Of a stretch of DNA of 54,656 bases, positions 23,608 through 32,555 are shown piece by piece. The position numbers and the translations under genes are program-made. The DNA lies in assembly GCA_023954355.1 (NCBI GenBank), contig JAMLID010000021.1, positions 1 through 54,656 of the forward strand, written 5' to 3'. The notes below the pieces were generated by a model. It saw only the letters and a program-made list of their open reading frames with translations. It made no database searches and was not told where the DNA came from. How positions within the stretch are numbered: position 1 is the first letter of the stretch; every line of letters starts with the position of its first letter. This DNA is from Oligoflexia bacterium (GTDB lineage: Bacteria; Bdellovibrionota; UBA1018; CAIPTA01).

Positions 23608-26334
23608 ATGGCTAAAAAATTAAGAATAGTGGCTTATAAAATAATTCTGAATCATATTTTCCTATTATTATTTTTACACGTATCACTAATACCTGAAACC
23701 ACTGTTTTAGCTAAGGACAATGCATCTTCATTAAAAACAATCGAAGATTCATCACGAATAACTAAACCTAGGCCTAAGATTTTAATCTTTTGGGCTTCTA
23801 TTGGTAATGGCCACCTTAGCGCTTCTCAGGGCATCGCTGACGAAGTAAAAAAAATATACCCTGAGGCTGAAATCATATTGAAAGATGCAAGGGAATTTCA
23901 ACCATTGGTACGAAGAAAAGTCGTAAATCATCTTTACGATTTTATGACACAAAGAAATCCAACCGGATATGATAAATGGTACCAGGCTCATATGAAAGAA
24001 GGTGCAGAAATAGCCTCCTTAGGAGATTTAGGTATAGTAGATGGCCAAAGACCAAATGCCTATTTGAAATATATAAAAGAAGTTGATCCAACAATGGTAA
24101 TATCTACACAAAACCACATTACCGAAGTAATGCATAGACTTCGAGATCAAGGTGAACTTAATAAAATTCCAATAGCTCAAGTTTTAACTGATTATACTGA
24201 TCCTGTTTATTTTAAAAGACTCGGTGACAAAATAGAAATGAGCTTTGTACCTCATGAAAAAATCAGAGAGAAATTTATTTCTTATGGTATGCCAGAAAAT
24301 AAAGTTATTACCTCTGGAATCCCCGTCAATCCAAAAGCAAGAGACACGATTTCACCTGAAGCTAAAAGAGAAGTTTATAATAGCCTAGGGTTTACAGAAA
24401 AAAAACCATTCGTTCTTATTACATCAGGATCAGCAGGAGTTGGCGATTATTCTGAGATGGTTAAGTCGATTGAAAAACAGGCGAATGGAAAACCTGTACA
24501 GATCGTAGCTGTTACTGGAAGAAGCAAAACAAACTTCCAGGCTCTTAACAAGCTCAAGAGTACAGTTGGTTCAAATATTGATTTAAAAGTTTTTCCTTTA
24601 GTCCCACAGGATCAATTGTATGGCTATATGAAGTCTGCAGATGTAGTAGTGGGAAAAACTGGCGGATTGACCTCCACAGAAATTGTGGCCATGGGTAAAA
24701 AAGCTGTACTACTAGATATCAATGGTGGCCAAGAGACATATAATTCGAAATTTTTTGCTGAGAATAACTTAAGTTTAACTACAAACAGGAATGATGAAAT
24801 CGGGACCAAAGTATTTCAACTATTAGAAGATAATGAACTGGGTGAAAAAATTGCCAAAGCGCAAAAAGAGATGAGAGACATGATTCATCCTGAAAGTGTG
24901 GCTGATTGGGCGTTACATCAACCTGCAGTACCATTGTCGAAGTCAGAATCTATAGCTATTGTTCCAAATGAAAAACGCCCATTAGGAGCGCGTGGACCTC
25001 CTGTAAATGAAAAAGTTGATGCGAGACCAAAAGCAGCGATTTTCTGGGATGAAGCCGAAGTGGCTTCTGTTCGTTTGCAGTTGTATAGAGGCTCTAATAA
25101 AGAAGTACTGGCTTCTTATTATTTACACGATGGAAATAAGTCCGGAATGATTCACTTTGCAGAACTAGTTCAAGCTGCTAGACGACAGAAGGCACAAGGA
25201 TTAAAACCCAGTGTAAAACTTATGATCGATGGATGGGGACCAGAAAGATGGCTAGATGCTAAAGTAAAGCCGGAAATTATCAAAGCATTAGAGTTAGAAG
25301 GAGTTGAAGTAAAAATATTTAACCAAGTAGATTTAAGTACAAAAAAGACTTACTTAAATCCTAATAACTTTAAAAGATCACACGCTAAAACATTAATTAT
25401 CGACGGTGAATACTTGATCGAAGGCGATAGAAACGTACAAAACGTAAATTTTAGGCTTCAAAAAACAAACGGCCAGTCAGGAAAAAGTTATAAAAGTATT
25501 GAGGCGGTCGTAAAGGACGAAAATATAGCTAATGATGCTAGAGATTTTTTTATTAAACAATTTGACGGTCCATTGGCTACTCCGATTGATACATCTAAAG
25601 TATCTGATGAGGCTCTTAAAAGAGCACAAAGATCCATTAACCGATATATTAAACAATTAGATGAGCCGGGCCTTGCTGCTATCAGAGATTTAGTCAAATT
25701 AGAGGATCGATTAACGCCGGTAAAATCTATAAAATATGTACACGATGTACCCGGAAAAGATGGTTATAAATTAGAAGGAAAAGGTGTAGCCAATGCTATT
25801 AAAGAAATGGTGGATACTGCTTACGATGAAGTACGAATCACATCACCCTATGTTCGCCCTGTACCTGATTTAGAGGAAAGTCTCGTAGAGGCTGCCAAGA
25901 AAGGCAAGAAGGTTAGGTTACAAACTGTTGCTGAGCACATTACTGATGCGCCGATAACGATTCGTGCGTTCGAAAATCAGGCCATGGCACTTCAAGAAAG
26001 AGGTCTTGAGGTTTTACAACACCAAGGCCCCGATTTTGCTCATGCAAAAATAGTAGAGGCTGGCAGAGCGATGGACGGGATGGGAAACCCAATAGGTGAA
26101 AAAAGATCTATGATTACAACTCATAATATGAATCCAAGATCAGTCTACACTGATACCGAAACTGGAATCATAATAGAAGATGATGCATTTGCTAATAAAG
26201 TTCGCGAGTTCACTGATGGGCTAGGAAGTGAATCTATTCCTTTTAACAAACCAAAGAGGAGCTTTTCCGACTCATGTAAGAAAAAATTCCTCGAGCTAAT
26301 ATTAAATGTTCCAGTTGTAAATAAGCAAATTTAG
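23608..26334 (+). CDS. Exported GT28 (MGDG synthase-like) glycosyltransferase fused to phospholipase D-like domain
   Basis: A 908-residue fusion. Residues 1-38 form an apparent signal peptide (hydrophobic run IILNHIFLLLFLHVSLI, then TVLA before KDN). Residues about 55-440 match the MGDG synthase/GT28 layout: SIGNGHLSAS in place of GxGGGH, VISTQNHITEV and VLTDYTDP in the N-lobe, and VVGKTGGLTSTEI with GGQETYN in the nucleotide-sugar-binding C-lobe. Such enzymes transfer sugar from UDP-sugars to diacylglycerol or similar. Residues about 475-900 are phospholipase D-like: HKD1 is complete (SHAKTLIIDG, about 590), while HKD2 keeps HAK (about 810) but lacks the usual Asp, followed by THNMNPRSVY. 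Start is the ATG at 23608; a TTG at 23584 is in frame. It is convergent, with four bases of overlap, to the next gene. Confidence 0.8.
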   Translation: MAKKLRIVAYKIILNHIFLLLFLHVSLIPETTVLAKDNASSLKTIEDSSRITKPRPKILIFWASIGNGHLSASQGIADEVKKIYPEAEIILKDAREFQPLVRRKVVNHLYDFMTQRNPTGYDKWYQAHMKEGAEIASLGDLGIVDGQRPNAYLKYIKEVDPTMVISTQNHITEVMHRLRDQGELNKIPIAQVLTDYTDPVYFKRLGDKIEMSFVPHEKIREKFISYGMPENKVITSGIPVNPKARDTISPEAKREVYNSLGFTEKKPFVLITSGSAGVGDYSEMVKSIEKQANGKPVQIVAVTGRSKTNFQALNKLKSTVGSNIDLKVFPLVPQDQLYGYMKSADVVVGKTGGLTSTEIVAMGKKAVLLDINGGQETYNSKFFAENNLSLTTNRNDEIGTKVFQLLEDNELGEKIAKAQKEMRDMIHPESVADWALHQPAVPLSKSESIAIVPNEKRPLGARGPPVNEKVDARPKAAIFWDEAEVASVRLQLYRGSNKEVLASYYLHDGNKSGMIHFAELVQAARRQKAQGLKPSVKLMIDGWGPERWLDAKVKPEIIKALELEGVEVKIFNQVDLSTKKTYLNPNNFKRSHAKTLIIDGEYLIEGDRNVQNVNFRLQKTNGQSGKSYKSIEAVVKDENIANDARDFFIKQFDGPLATPIDTSKVSDEALKRAQRSINRYIKQLDEPGLAAIRDLVKLEDRLTPVKSIKYVHDVPGKDGYKLEGKGVANAIKEMVDTAYDEVRITSPYVRPVPDLEESLVEAAKKGKKVRLQTVAEHITDAPITIRAFENQAMALQERGLEVLQHQGPDFAHAKIVEAGRAMDGMGNPIGEKRSMITTHNMNPRSVYTDTETGIIIEDDAFANKVREFTDGLGSESIPFNKPKRSFSDSCKKKFLELILNVPVVNKQI

Positions 26335-27188
26335 AAACTGAGAATGGACCAAACAGGAACATGATCGCTACCCTCAGCGCTTCTTTCAGTTCCATCTTGC
26401 AGATGCCTAAAGCCCTTAGCAAAAATATGATCTAGATTGAAGCTGTACTTTCTAAAAGTCCATCCGGGCGTTAAGTGCACATCAGAGAACCCATGCTCAG
26501 AAGCCATATCAACAATATAATCATAGCCTGACCCCTTAAAAGTATTTAGATCACCTGAGAACAGAAGATAGTCGCTACCAGACTTAGACATTGCCGCTAT
26601 AGCAGGCTTTAATTGTTCTGAACGACTCCTATCGCTACCAAAAATACTATCAGAGAAACGTGTGCTCAAATGAACTGAACTCAAGACAACTCTTTTTCCA
26701 TTTACATCCAATGTAACCATCAAGGAAATTCTTTGATTGCAGTTTTCTTTATCCGAAAACGGCAACAATACTTTTTGGTACTGAGCAATTGGCCATTTCG
26801 TTAAAATAGCATTTCCATAATCTTTTTCCCATAGAGTCATGGCAGGAGCAAAAACGTAGTTCATTTTAAGCGCTCGAGCTAATTCATCCACTTTATTATT
26901 AGGCCCACCCATATCTCCTGCAGCTTCTTGAAGAAGAATTACGTCAGCATTTTTTATAGAGTCGATAGTAGACAGGTCGTTGAGAATTTTATCAAAGTTT
27001 TCGAAAAGACCAACATTATATGAAACAAATTTGAATGTACTCTTCGGTAACGGTAGCCTGTCTTGGTAGTTAGCTTCATAAAACGGACTATTTGGTGGAT
27101 AGATATTAGTACAATCTGCTGACTTCGCAGACAACGACATTAAAAAACCCATCATAATCAAACCTAAAATAAAAACTGTATTCTTCAT
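26331..27188 (-). CDS. Secreted endonuclease/exonuclease/phosphatase-fold enzyme
   Basis: A 285-residue protein with a signal peptide (MKNTVFILGLIMMGFLMSLSAKS-A). EEP-superfamily motifs appear in order: FVSYNVGLFENF, ILLQEAA (metal-binding Glu), NAILTKWPI, SSVHLSTRF, FSGDLNTF (catalytic Asp-Asn), LDHIFAKG and GSDHVPVWS (catalytic Asp-His). The fold includes DNases, sphingomyelinases and phosphoinositide phosphatases; substrate cannot be read from sequence. Export and the position between a phospholipase-D fusion and a UDP-sugar enzyme favour a lipid or nucleic-acid substrate outside the cell. Upstream, 27189-27344 has no recognisable gene. Confidence 0.85.
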   Translation of the reverse strand: MKNTVFILGLIMMGFLMSLSAKSADCTNIYPPNSPFYEANYQDRLPLPKSTFKFVSYNVGLFENFDKILNDLSTIDSIKNADVILLQEAAGDMGGPNNKVDELARALKMNYVFAPAMTLWEKDYGNAILTKWPIAQYQKVLLPFSDKENCNQRISLMVTLDVNGKRVVLSSVHLSTRFSDSIFGSDRSRSEQLKPAIAAMSKSGSDYLLFSGDLNTFKGSGYDYIVDMASEHGFSDVHLTPGWTFRKYSFNLDHIFAKGFRHLQDGTERSAEGSDHVPVWSILSF

Positions 27189-27344
27189 GCTTAGCTCCTA
27201 GTTAGAGTGACACAAAAAACTGTATAGTAGTATCTATCATTCCGCTAGGGATAAATTCGAACGCATGGCGACATCAAAGCTGTGCTAAGCGATAGAAATG
27301 ATGATAATTTTTATAGACAAATATTAAAAATGCAAAAAAGATAA

Positions 27345-29252
27345 TTAAATTTCAGATATATGAACACTTCCATCTTCTTCGATAACTATGCTCACATTTT
27401 CCAATTTATTCGACTTAATCTCTTTACGCTTCCAATCAAGAAATGACCATTCTTTACTACTTTTGTTAACAATACGCACATCTCCAACTAATGTCGCTCC
27501 ACTGAGATTCACTGTTCCCTCAATACTTAGATTATCTAATTTTATAATACTTGTTCCTTGGAAAGAATCTAAAACATTTTGCACATCCTGATAATACTTA
27601 TCTTTACTAGCAGGATCTTTTAAGCTTACAAAAGGTAGGTTATTTGGGTTTTTATTTTCTAATCGCATAGTTTTAGGATTGAATACAAAGCGATCAGAAT
27701 AAAATTGCATAAAATAGTCAAATGCTGACTTTATGGGAGAAAAAAAATCCGTCCTGTGCTCTTTCTCTATATTTACAATATGTACCAACGGCTCCCCATA
27801 TTTTTCACGCCAAAATTTGTCTAAATTAAGAAAACTAGATCCCATAGCTCCCTCTAACTGAATATACTTTCTTACAATTTGATCTACATCTATTTGTTCT
27901 TTCGAGTTTTCGATTAGATCTGGTGCAATTATTCTCATAAATTCATCTTCACCGATTTCATCAACTAATTTTTTCACTTTAGGAACGAGTATCTCATAAT
28001 TCACCATTACCATATTCGTATTAAAAAATGATTTTTGATTTCCTTTTTTAATTTCCAGGCCAAGTTTTTCAAATAGCTCCTGTTGTCCTGCTTCTTTCGC
28101 TTGTGCTTGCTCTACAATTGTTAATGTAACAGATTCATCTTTTCTTTTAACAAGCGCTATTTGCCCACCTTTTAAATCGTTAGCCGTTTTCTCAGTAGTA
28201 ATCATAGCAATTGGTACTTTCTCTTTATTCATCCAGCCCACGATTATTGGATCTGCCGAACTACTTAAATCTTCTCCGTTTCCTATGACCGATACCAGCG
28301 ACTTATTACTTACGTTTGGTCTCATAGAGTCTACAAATGCTGCCCGCAAAGACTCAACTCCAAATAGCCCATGTCCCGCAGGCGCAGTTCTATTCAAAGA
28401 TAATTTTCCAGATTCATCCACTGTAGGCATATAATATTGATTGGATTTTCCGCTTCTATCAAGAGCAGTTGAATTATTAACCAGATCTAAATAACTTTTC
28501 GTTGGGTCTTTAAAGCTTGGCTTCGACCAAAGATCTTCAATTGCTTTATCCGTTTCAGAGCTAACAATATCATGGAGTATAACTTGCCCGTAGGTGCCTT
28601 TTTCTGCTTCTAGTATCATCTGTAACATTTGTGCTTCTGCGATTGAAATGTTATTTTTTGGTCCAACCTCAATGTATAGGTCTGTCCCTTTTGCTCCAAT
28701 TTTTACTTTTTTAGGGTCTACTTTTTTAAGCTTCGCTATATATGAACTTCTAGTCATTGACGAACCAGTGCCTGCTTGCATCTTCTTTACCCATACGGCA
28801 ACACCTTTAGCCGACTGTTGGTACATCTCTGCATTTTTTTGTAAATCAGAATATCCAACATAAGGTAAATGACTCATCAGTTCTTTAGAAGCTATTGCTG
28901 TTGGAAAAACTACAGTACTATTGTCTGGAATTTTACCCTCACTAGAGATGTAAATTGTTTCTTTCGCCTTAGGATTAATTTTCTTCTCATAAAGACTCAA
29001 AAAGTATTCTAAATTGACTTCATCTACTCCTAGTGCTTTTCTTATTTTATTTTTTATATACTTTCTTTTTGGCTTATTAACCTCATGAGTGTATTGCTCA
29101 ACTAAATTTCTAATTTCAATACTTTTTGAATTTTGTCCTATAAGTGAAAAATTTCGAGGGCTACATTCTGTAGAAGAAAATGACAGATTAATTTCAAACA
29201 GGAATAAGAAAAAAAGTGTACACAAGATAAGGGGTATTCGTTTTCCAGTCAT
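27345..29252 (-). CDS. Exported UDPGP-type (eukaryotic-like) UDP-sugar pyrophosphorylase
   Basis: A 635-residue protein with a signal peptide (IPLILCTLFFLFLFEINLSF, then SS). The body follows eukaryotic UTP-glucose-1-phosphate uridylyltransferase: nucleotide loop as QAGTGSSMTRSS (about 163; the family has GGLGTSMGxxGPKS), PAGHGLFGVESL (about 290), GNGEDLSSSADP in the place of NSDNLGATVD, TEKTANDLKGG then TIVEQAQ (about 380), FFNTNMVMVNYE (about 410), and LEGAMGSSFLNLDKF. The last 70 residues (IIKLDNLSIEGTVNLSGATL, then VGDVRIVN) match the C-terminal beta-helix of this family. The reaction would be UTP plus sugar-1-phosphate to UDP-sugar. The altered loop may change or abolish activity. The ATG at 29252 is used; a GTG precedes it directly. 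Confidence 0.75.
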   Translation of the reverse strand: MTGKRIPLILCTLFFLFLFEINLSFSSTECSPRNFSLIGQNSKSIEIRNLVEQYTHEVNKPKRKYIKNKIRKALGVDEVNLEYFLSLYEKKINPKAKETIYISSEGKIPDNSTVVFPTAIASKELMSHLPYVGYSDLQKNAEMYQQSAKGVAVWVKKMQAGTGSSMTRSSYIAKLKKVDPKKVKIGAKGTDLYIEVGPKNNISIAEAQMLQMILEAEKGTYGQVILHDIVSSETDKAIEDLWSKPSFKDPTKSYLDLVNNSTALDRSGKSNQYYMPTVDESGKLSLNRTAPAGHGLFGVESLRAAFVDSMRPNVSNKSLVSVIGNGEDLSSSADPIIVGWMNKEKVPIAMITTEKTANDLKGGQIALVKRKDESVTLTIVEQAQAKEAGQQELFEKLGLEIKKGNQKSFFNTNMVMVNYEILVPKVKKLVDEIGEDEFMRIIAPDLIENSKEQIDVDQIVRKYIQLEGAMGSSFLNLDKFWREKYGEPLVHIVNIEKEHRTDFFSPIKSAFDYFMQFYSDRFVFNPKTMRLENKNPNNLPFVSLKDPASKDKYYQDVQNVLDSFQGTSIIKLDNLSIEGTVNLSGATLVGDVRIVNKSSKEWSFLDWKRKEIKSNKLENVSIVIEEDGSVHISEI

Positions 29253-29433
29253 CACCTCTTATCGGCCTAAATAGATTATAATTTCAAAATAAAATCGAGC
29301 GGGTGCCATTAAATCATAATTAAACTTTACTTCTGCTCATCAGTTATATTTTTTATCTAAGATAATAAATTTTAGCGGCTTTCTTTCCTTGAAGCGACTT
29401 CTTATACCAGATCGTGGCTTTTCTTTAAGTACA

Positions 29434-29456
29434 GGCTCTTCCAAAGAGCCCGAGTT
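29434..29456 (+). terminator. Hairpin GGCTCTT/AAGAGCC followed by CGAGTTTTT
   Basis: A seven-base perfect stem with three-base loop in the 530-base gap 29253-29785. The T run begins after CGAG, so it is only a passable terminator on the plus strand, where no upstream gene is seen. It lies downstream of the small minus-strand frame at 29489-29599 and might be part of an untranslated RNA structure instead. Confidence 0.35.
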
Positions 29457-29488
29457 TTTAAACTAATCCCACGCTTCAATTATACACG

Positions 29489-29599
29489 TTAAATGATGAT
29501 CCTGTTGCCGCATCCAGCAATGAAAAAAAGCCGTAAATGAACTCTTTCTTCTTTACGAAATCCTTTAAGTCTCTCTATACCTGAAATAGTAAAAAACAT
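29489..29599 (-). CDS. Possible 36-residue small protein
   Basis: On the minus strand AAGGAG, four bases, then ATG open a 36-codon frame: MFFTISGIERLKGFRKEERV, followed by HLRLFFIAGCGNRIII. The ribosome-binding site is better than those of many genes here. The sequence is basic and partly amphipathic with no family match; it could also be a relic of a transposase. It sits in the 530-base gap between the UDPGP gene and the Wzc-like gene, where otherwise only the hairpin at 29434 was noticed. Confidence 0.3.
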   Translation of the reverse strand: MFFTISGIERLKGFRKEERVHLRLFFIAGCGNRIII

Positions 29600-29785
29600 A
29601 TAACTCCTTGTTTAATTTAGTTTTAATTTAACAAACAAATTCTAATTAAAGCAAAGGAGTTAATAGCCTATTGTCTCTAAAATATTTAATTCCTAAAACC
29701 TGACATTACTTTTTAGAGTGCGAAAAATTCTGTCTAAAGAATATACAGCCCTAGTCCGAAAAGTATTTTAGAGGTAGAAGCACGG

Positions 29786-31801
29786 ATGGCTAAAACTAAC
29801 AAAACAGAAGATATTGGAATAGACGATATTCTTAGCTTTATTAAGCGAAATATTTTTGTCGCTTTGCTATTTATGTTTGCGACTACTGTTTTAACTTCTG
29901 TGCAATTTGCCCGTAGTCCAAGCTTTACAGCAACTGGATTTATTCGTTTAGAAGATTCTAGGTCAAATACATTACAAGCAGTAACGGAGAAAATTACCGG
30001 TTTAGGTACCTATCAGCAATACGAAAAAGATCAAATCATGGAATCTTATATATTGCTTATGTCTAGTCGAGAGTTCTCAAATCAAGTTGCTAAATCTATG
30101 ATCCAACATGGTGTCGATCAAAGATATCAAAAGCTTATTTTAGGAAAAAATTCAGAATTAGATAAGACAGGATTAAGTGAATTAATATTAGATACAGTAG
30201 AACTATCTAGACATAATGCAGATACGTTTAGGTTATCGCTGACTTTGAGTAAAGGTGATGATGCTGTAGAGGCATTGAATATATTGGTAGATAATGTTGT
30301 CTATTCGTTTAGTGAAAGAGAGTCACAGAACTTATCTAGCGCGAAAAAATTTTTAGAAAAGCAAATCGCTGAAATTCAAGAAGAAGTAAATATAATTGAC
30401 GAAAGTATTGCTGAAAGAATATCCAACTCAAAATCAAAAGATTATAAATTAGGCGCAATTTTTTCTGACTCTCCTTCTGAAATCGCAAAAATGGAAAGTG
30501 ACTTAATCGATTTGCAGCAAGATTTAGAAGAGACTAATGAAGAACTAGAAAAAACAAAAAGAGCGCCTGCTGAAGCGAGTAGCCCTATCGATAAATATGG
30601 TGATGTAGCAAGATTATCGTATTTAGAAAAAAAAGCAGAAGCATTAAAACTAAAAATTAAAAGCGGAAAGAAGATCTTAAGAGAAATTGTTAGTGTAGAT
30701 TCGACAAAGCCGCTTTTACAAAAAGAGCTAGAGGCACTTTATAAGCAAAGAGAAGTGCAATATCAGCTTTTTTCTGATTTAAAGCGTGAGGTTTTATCCT
30801 TAGATATACAAAAAATTTCTAGCAATAATAAAGTTAAAATTCTAGAGCGACCTGTTCCAGGCTCTGCTAGAGCAACTAAAAATTTAGCTTCTACAGTAAT
30901 TAAGAGATCAATATTTGCAGCTATAGTCGCTTATTTATTGGCATTCGGGATCGAGTTTATGAACCCTGTAGTTAGGTCTAGAAAAGATCTTATGGGTTTT
31001 CCGCTAGCTTATTTGGGTAGCATACCTAATTTAGATAGAAGAAGAGGCCGGGGCTTTTTGAAGACAATGTTTTATTCTATATTTCGCTACAGAAGAAGAC
31101 GATCTAATAAATCATTCACTCATACATTAGAATTATTACCAGATTCTTTTGAGGACATTATCTTTAAAAATTTACGTGCAAGAGTATTAAATTTTAAAGT
31201 GACTACTGATCGTTCACCGCAAGTGGTTTCTGTTATGAGTGCAGGGGCAGGTGAGGGGAAGACTTCAATATGTTCAAACTTAGCTAAGTCTATCGCAATG
31301 AGTGGAAAGAGAGTTCTTTTAATTGATGCTGATCTAAGAAGACGATCACTCACTATTGCGCAAGGATTACAGGTTGAAAGTGGGTTATCTGATTATTTGG
31401 CAAAACCAAATAACGAAAGCGAAAAAACTATTGTTAAGAAGTTATATGATAATCTAGACATATTACCAGCAGGCCAACTTTCAAATGAAAGTACAGAGTT
31501 GATTTCAAGCAAACACTTTAAAGAAGTGGTTGAGGCCATGAAACATTTTTACGATATTATACTTATCGATTCTCCTCCGGCGCTACCATATTCTGAAGTT
31601 ATTCAGATCGCTAAACTATCAGATCTAGTGATTTTTTCAGTGAGATCAAAGAAAACTCAGTTGGATGCTTTTGATCAGGTTATGGAGAAATTACAATTTA
31701 GCACGAGCACGAGGTTTGGATTTGTGATGAATTGTCACGAAGAAGGCAAGCTCGCTGAAAGTTATCCAGATTACTTCAAGCGAGCTCGCATGATTTCTTA
31801 G
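29786..31801 (+). CDS. Wzc-like polysaccharide co-polymerase / BY-kinase
   Basis: A 671-residue inner-membrane protein. A Wzz domain spans about residues 10-395 with a first membrane helix (IFVALLFMFATTVLTSVQFA), a long periplasmic coiled coil (about 180-345) and a second helix (SIFAAIVAYLLAFGI) preceded by a proline-rich LERPVPGSA motif. The cytoplasmic kinase domain carries Walker A SAGAGEGKTS (about 486), Walker A' LLIDADLRRR and Walker B ILIDSPPAL. These proteins control chain length and export of capsule or exopolysaccharide. The usual C-terminal tyrosine cluster is almost absent; only SYPDYF remains, so autophosphorylation may be reduced. A GAGG lies twelve bases before the ATG. Confidence 0.9.
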   Translation: MAKTNKTEDIGIDDILSFIKRNIFVALLFMFATTVLTSVQFARSPSFTATGFIRLEDSRSNTLQAVTEKITGLGTYQQYEKDQIMESYILLMSSREFSNQVAKSMIQHGVDQRYQKLILGKNSELDKTGLSELILDTVELSRHNADTFRLSLTLSKGDDAVEALNILVDNVVYSFSERESQNLSSAKKFLEKQIAEIQEEVNIIDESIAERISNSKSKDYKLGAIFSDSPSEIAKMESDLIDLQQDLEETNEELEKTKRAPAEASSPIDKYGDVARLSYLEKKAEALKLKIKSGKKILREIVSVDSTKPLLQKELEALYKQREVQYQLFSDLKREVLSLDIQKISSNNKVKILERPVPGSARATKNLASTVIKRSIFAAIVAYLLAFGIEFMNPVVRSRKDLMGFPLAYLGSIPNLDRRRGRGFLKTMFYSIFRYRRRRSNKSFTHTLELLPDSFEDIIFKNLRARVLNFKVTTDRSPQVVSVMSAGAGEGKTSICSNLAKSIAMSGKRVLLIDADLRRRSLTIAQGLQVESGLSDYLAKPNNESEKTIVKKLYDNLDILPAGQLSNESTELISSKHFKEVVEAMKHFYDIILIDSPPALPYSEVIQIAKLSDLVIFSVRSKKTQLDAFDQVMEKLQFSTSTRFGFVMNCHEEGKLAESYPDYFKRARMIS

Positions 31802-31807
31802 TTGATC

Positions 31808-32443
31808 TTAGCGAAAGCTAACAGATAGATTTCCGCTTTTATCGCGTTTAAAAATAAGTTTAACTAGATAAGAACCACCAGACTTTTGACCTAGTGATTG
31901 CTTTGGTCCGTTGTCTAAAGTATAAAAACCAGTGCTTCTTAAGCCAAATTTGAATTCAGTGTTTGTTGTACCTGTAAGATCAAGCTCAGTTCTATTTTCT
32001 TCTGTTAAAATTGCTGAAAGTGGTATCTGCATAGAGATATTCTGGCTTTCTGTTTCTGTTAATGAAACATTTGCTATGGCTTGATAATTTTGATTAATTG
32101 CTAATAAATGATTGTTTGTAAACCACAAACGAACAAGTCTTGGCGTTGCCTCAAAGCTATTGTATTCAACAACAGAGCCTAATGCATGAGCTACCCAGGT
32201 AGGCTTATCTTCAGATAAAACGCATCTATATGAATCTAAAGATCCACCGAGCGTTAATTCGTCTGAATTTAAACTCAATTTAAATTCTTTGATTTTATAT
32301 CCAGAGGCAGGACCCTTAGTGTCTTTAAGTGTTTTGCACTGAATTCTACCAAAGAGAGACATGATAAGTTCACCCTCAACGCCAGTGTCTGCATAGGCTG
32401 AAGATGTAATAAGTAAACTAAAAAATAAGACCAAAAATTTCAT
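31808..32443 (-). CDS. Hypothetical secreted protein
   Basis: A 211-residue protein with a signal peptide (MKFLVLFFSLLITSSAYA, then DTG). The mature part is predicted as beta strands with two cysteines (RIQCKTL and YRCVLSE) that could pair. No family was recognised. Its style, including the signal peptide and early Cys pair, resembles the secreted protein at 49096-49491 (FRCKSIEF...LKCDHF). It is convergent with the Wzc-like gene, seven bases away, with an isolated promoter region upstream. Confidence 0.6.
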   Translation of the reverse strand: MKFLVLFFSLLITSSAYADTGVEGELIMSLFGRIQCKTLKDTKGPASGYKIKEFKLSLNSDELTLGGSLDSYRCVLSEDKPTWVAHALGSVVEYNSFEATPRLVRLWFTNNHLLAINQNYQAIANVSLTETESQNISMQIPLSAILTEENRTELDLTGTTNTEFKFGLRSTGFYTLDNGPKQSLGQKSGGSYLVKLIFKRDKSGNLSVSFR

Positions 32444-32555
32444 AAATTCCCCTCTTGTATCAATGTTGTTGTTGATGACAGCGCATTTGATATCTTTCTA
32501 CTGCTATATTGTCAATAGAACTATAAATGAGAAAACTGCTAGAAGTCCCTCGATT

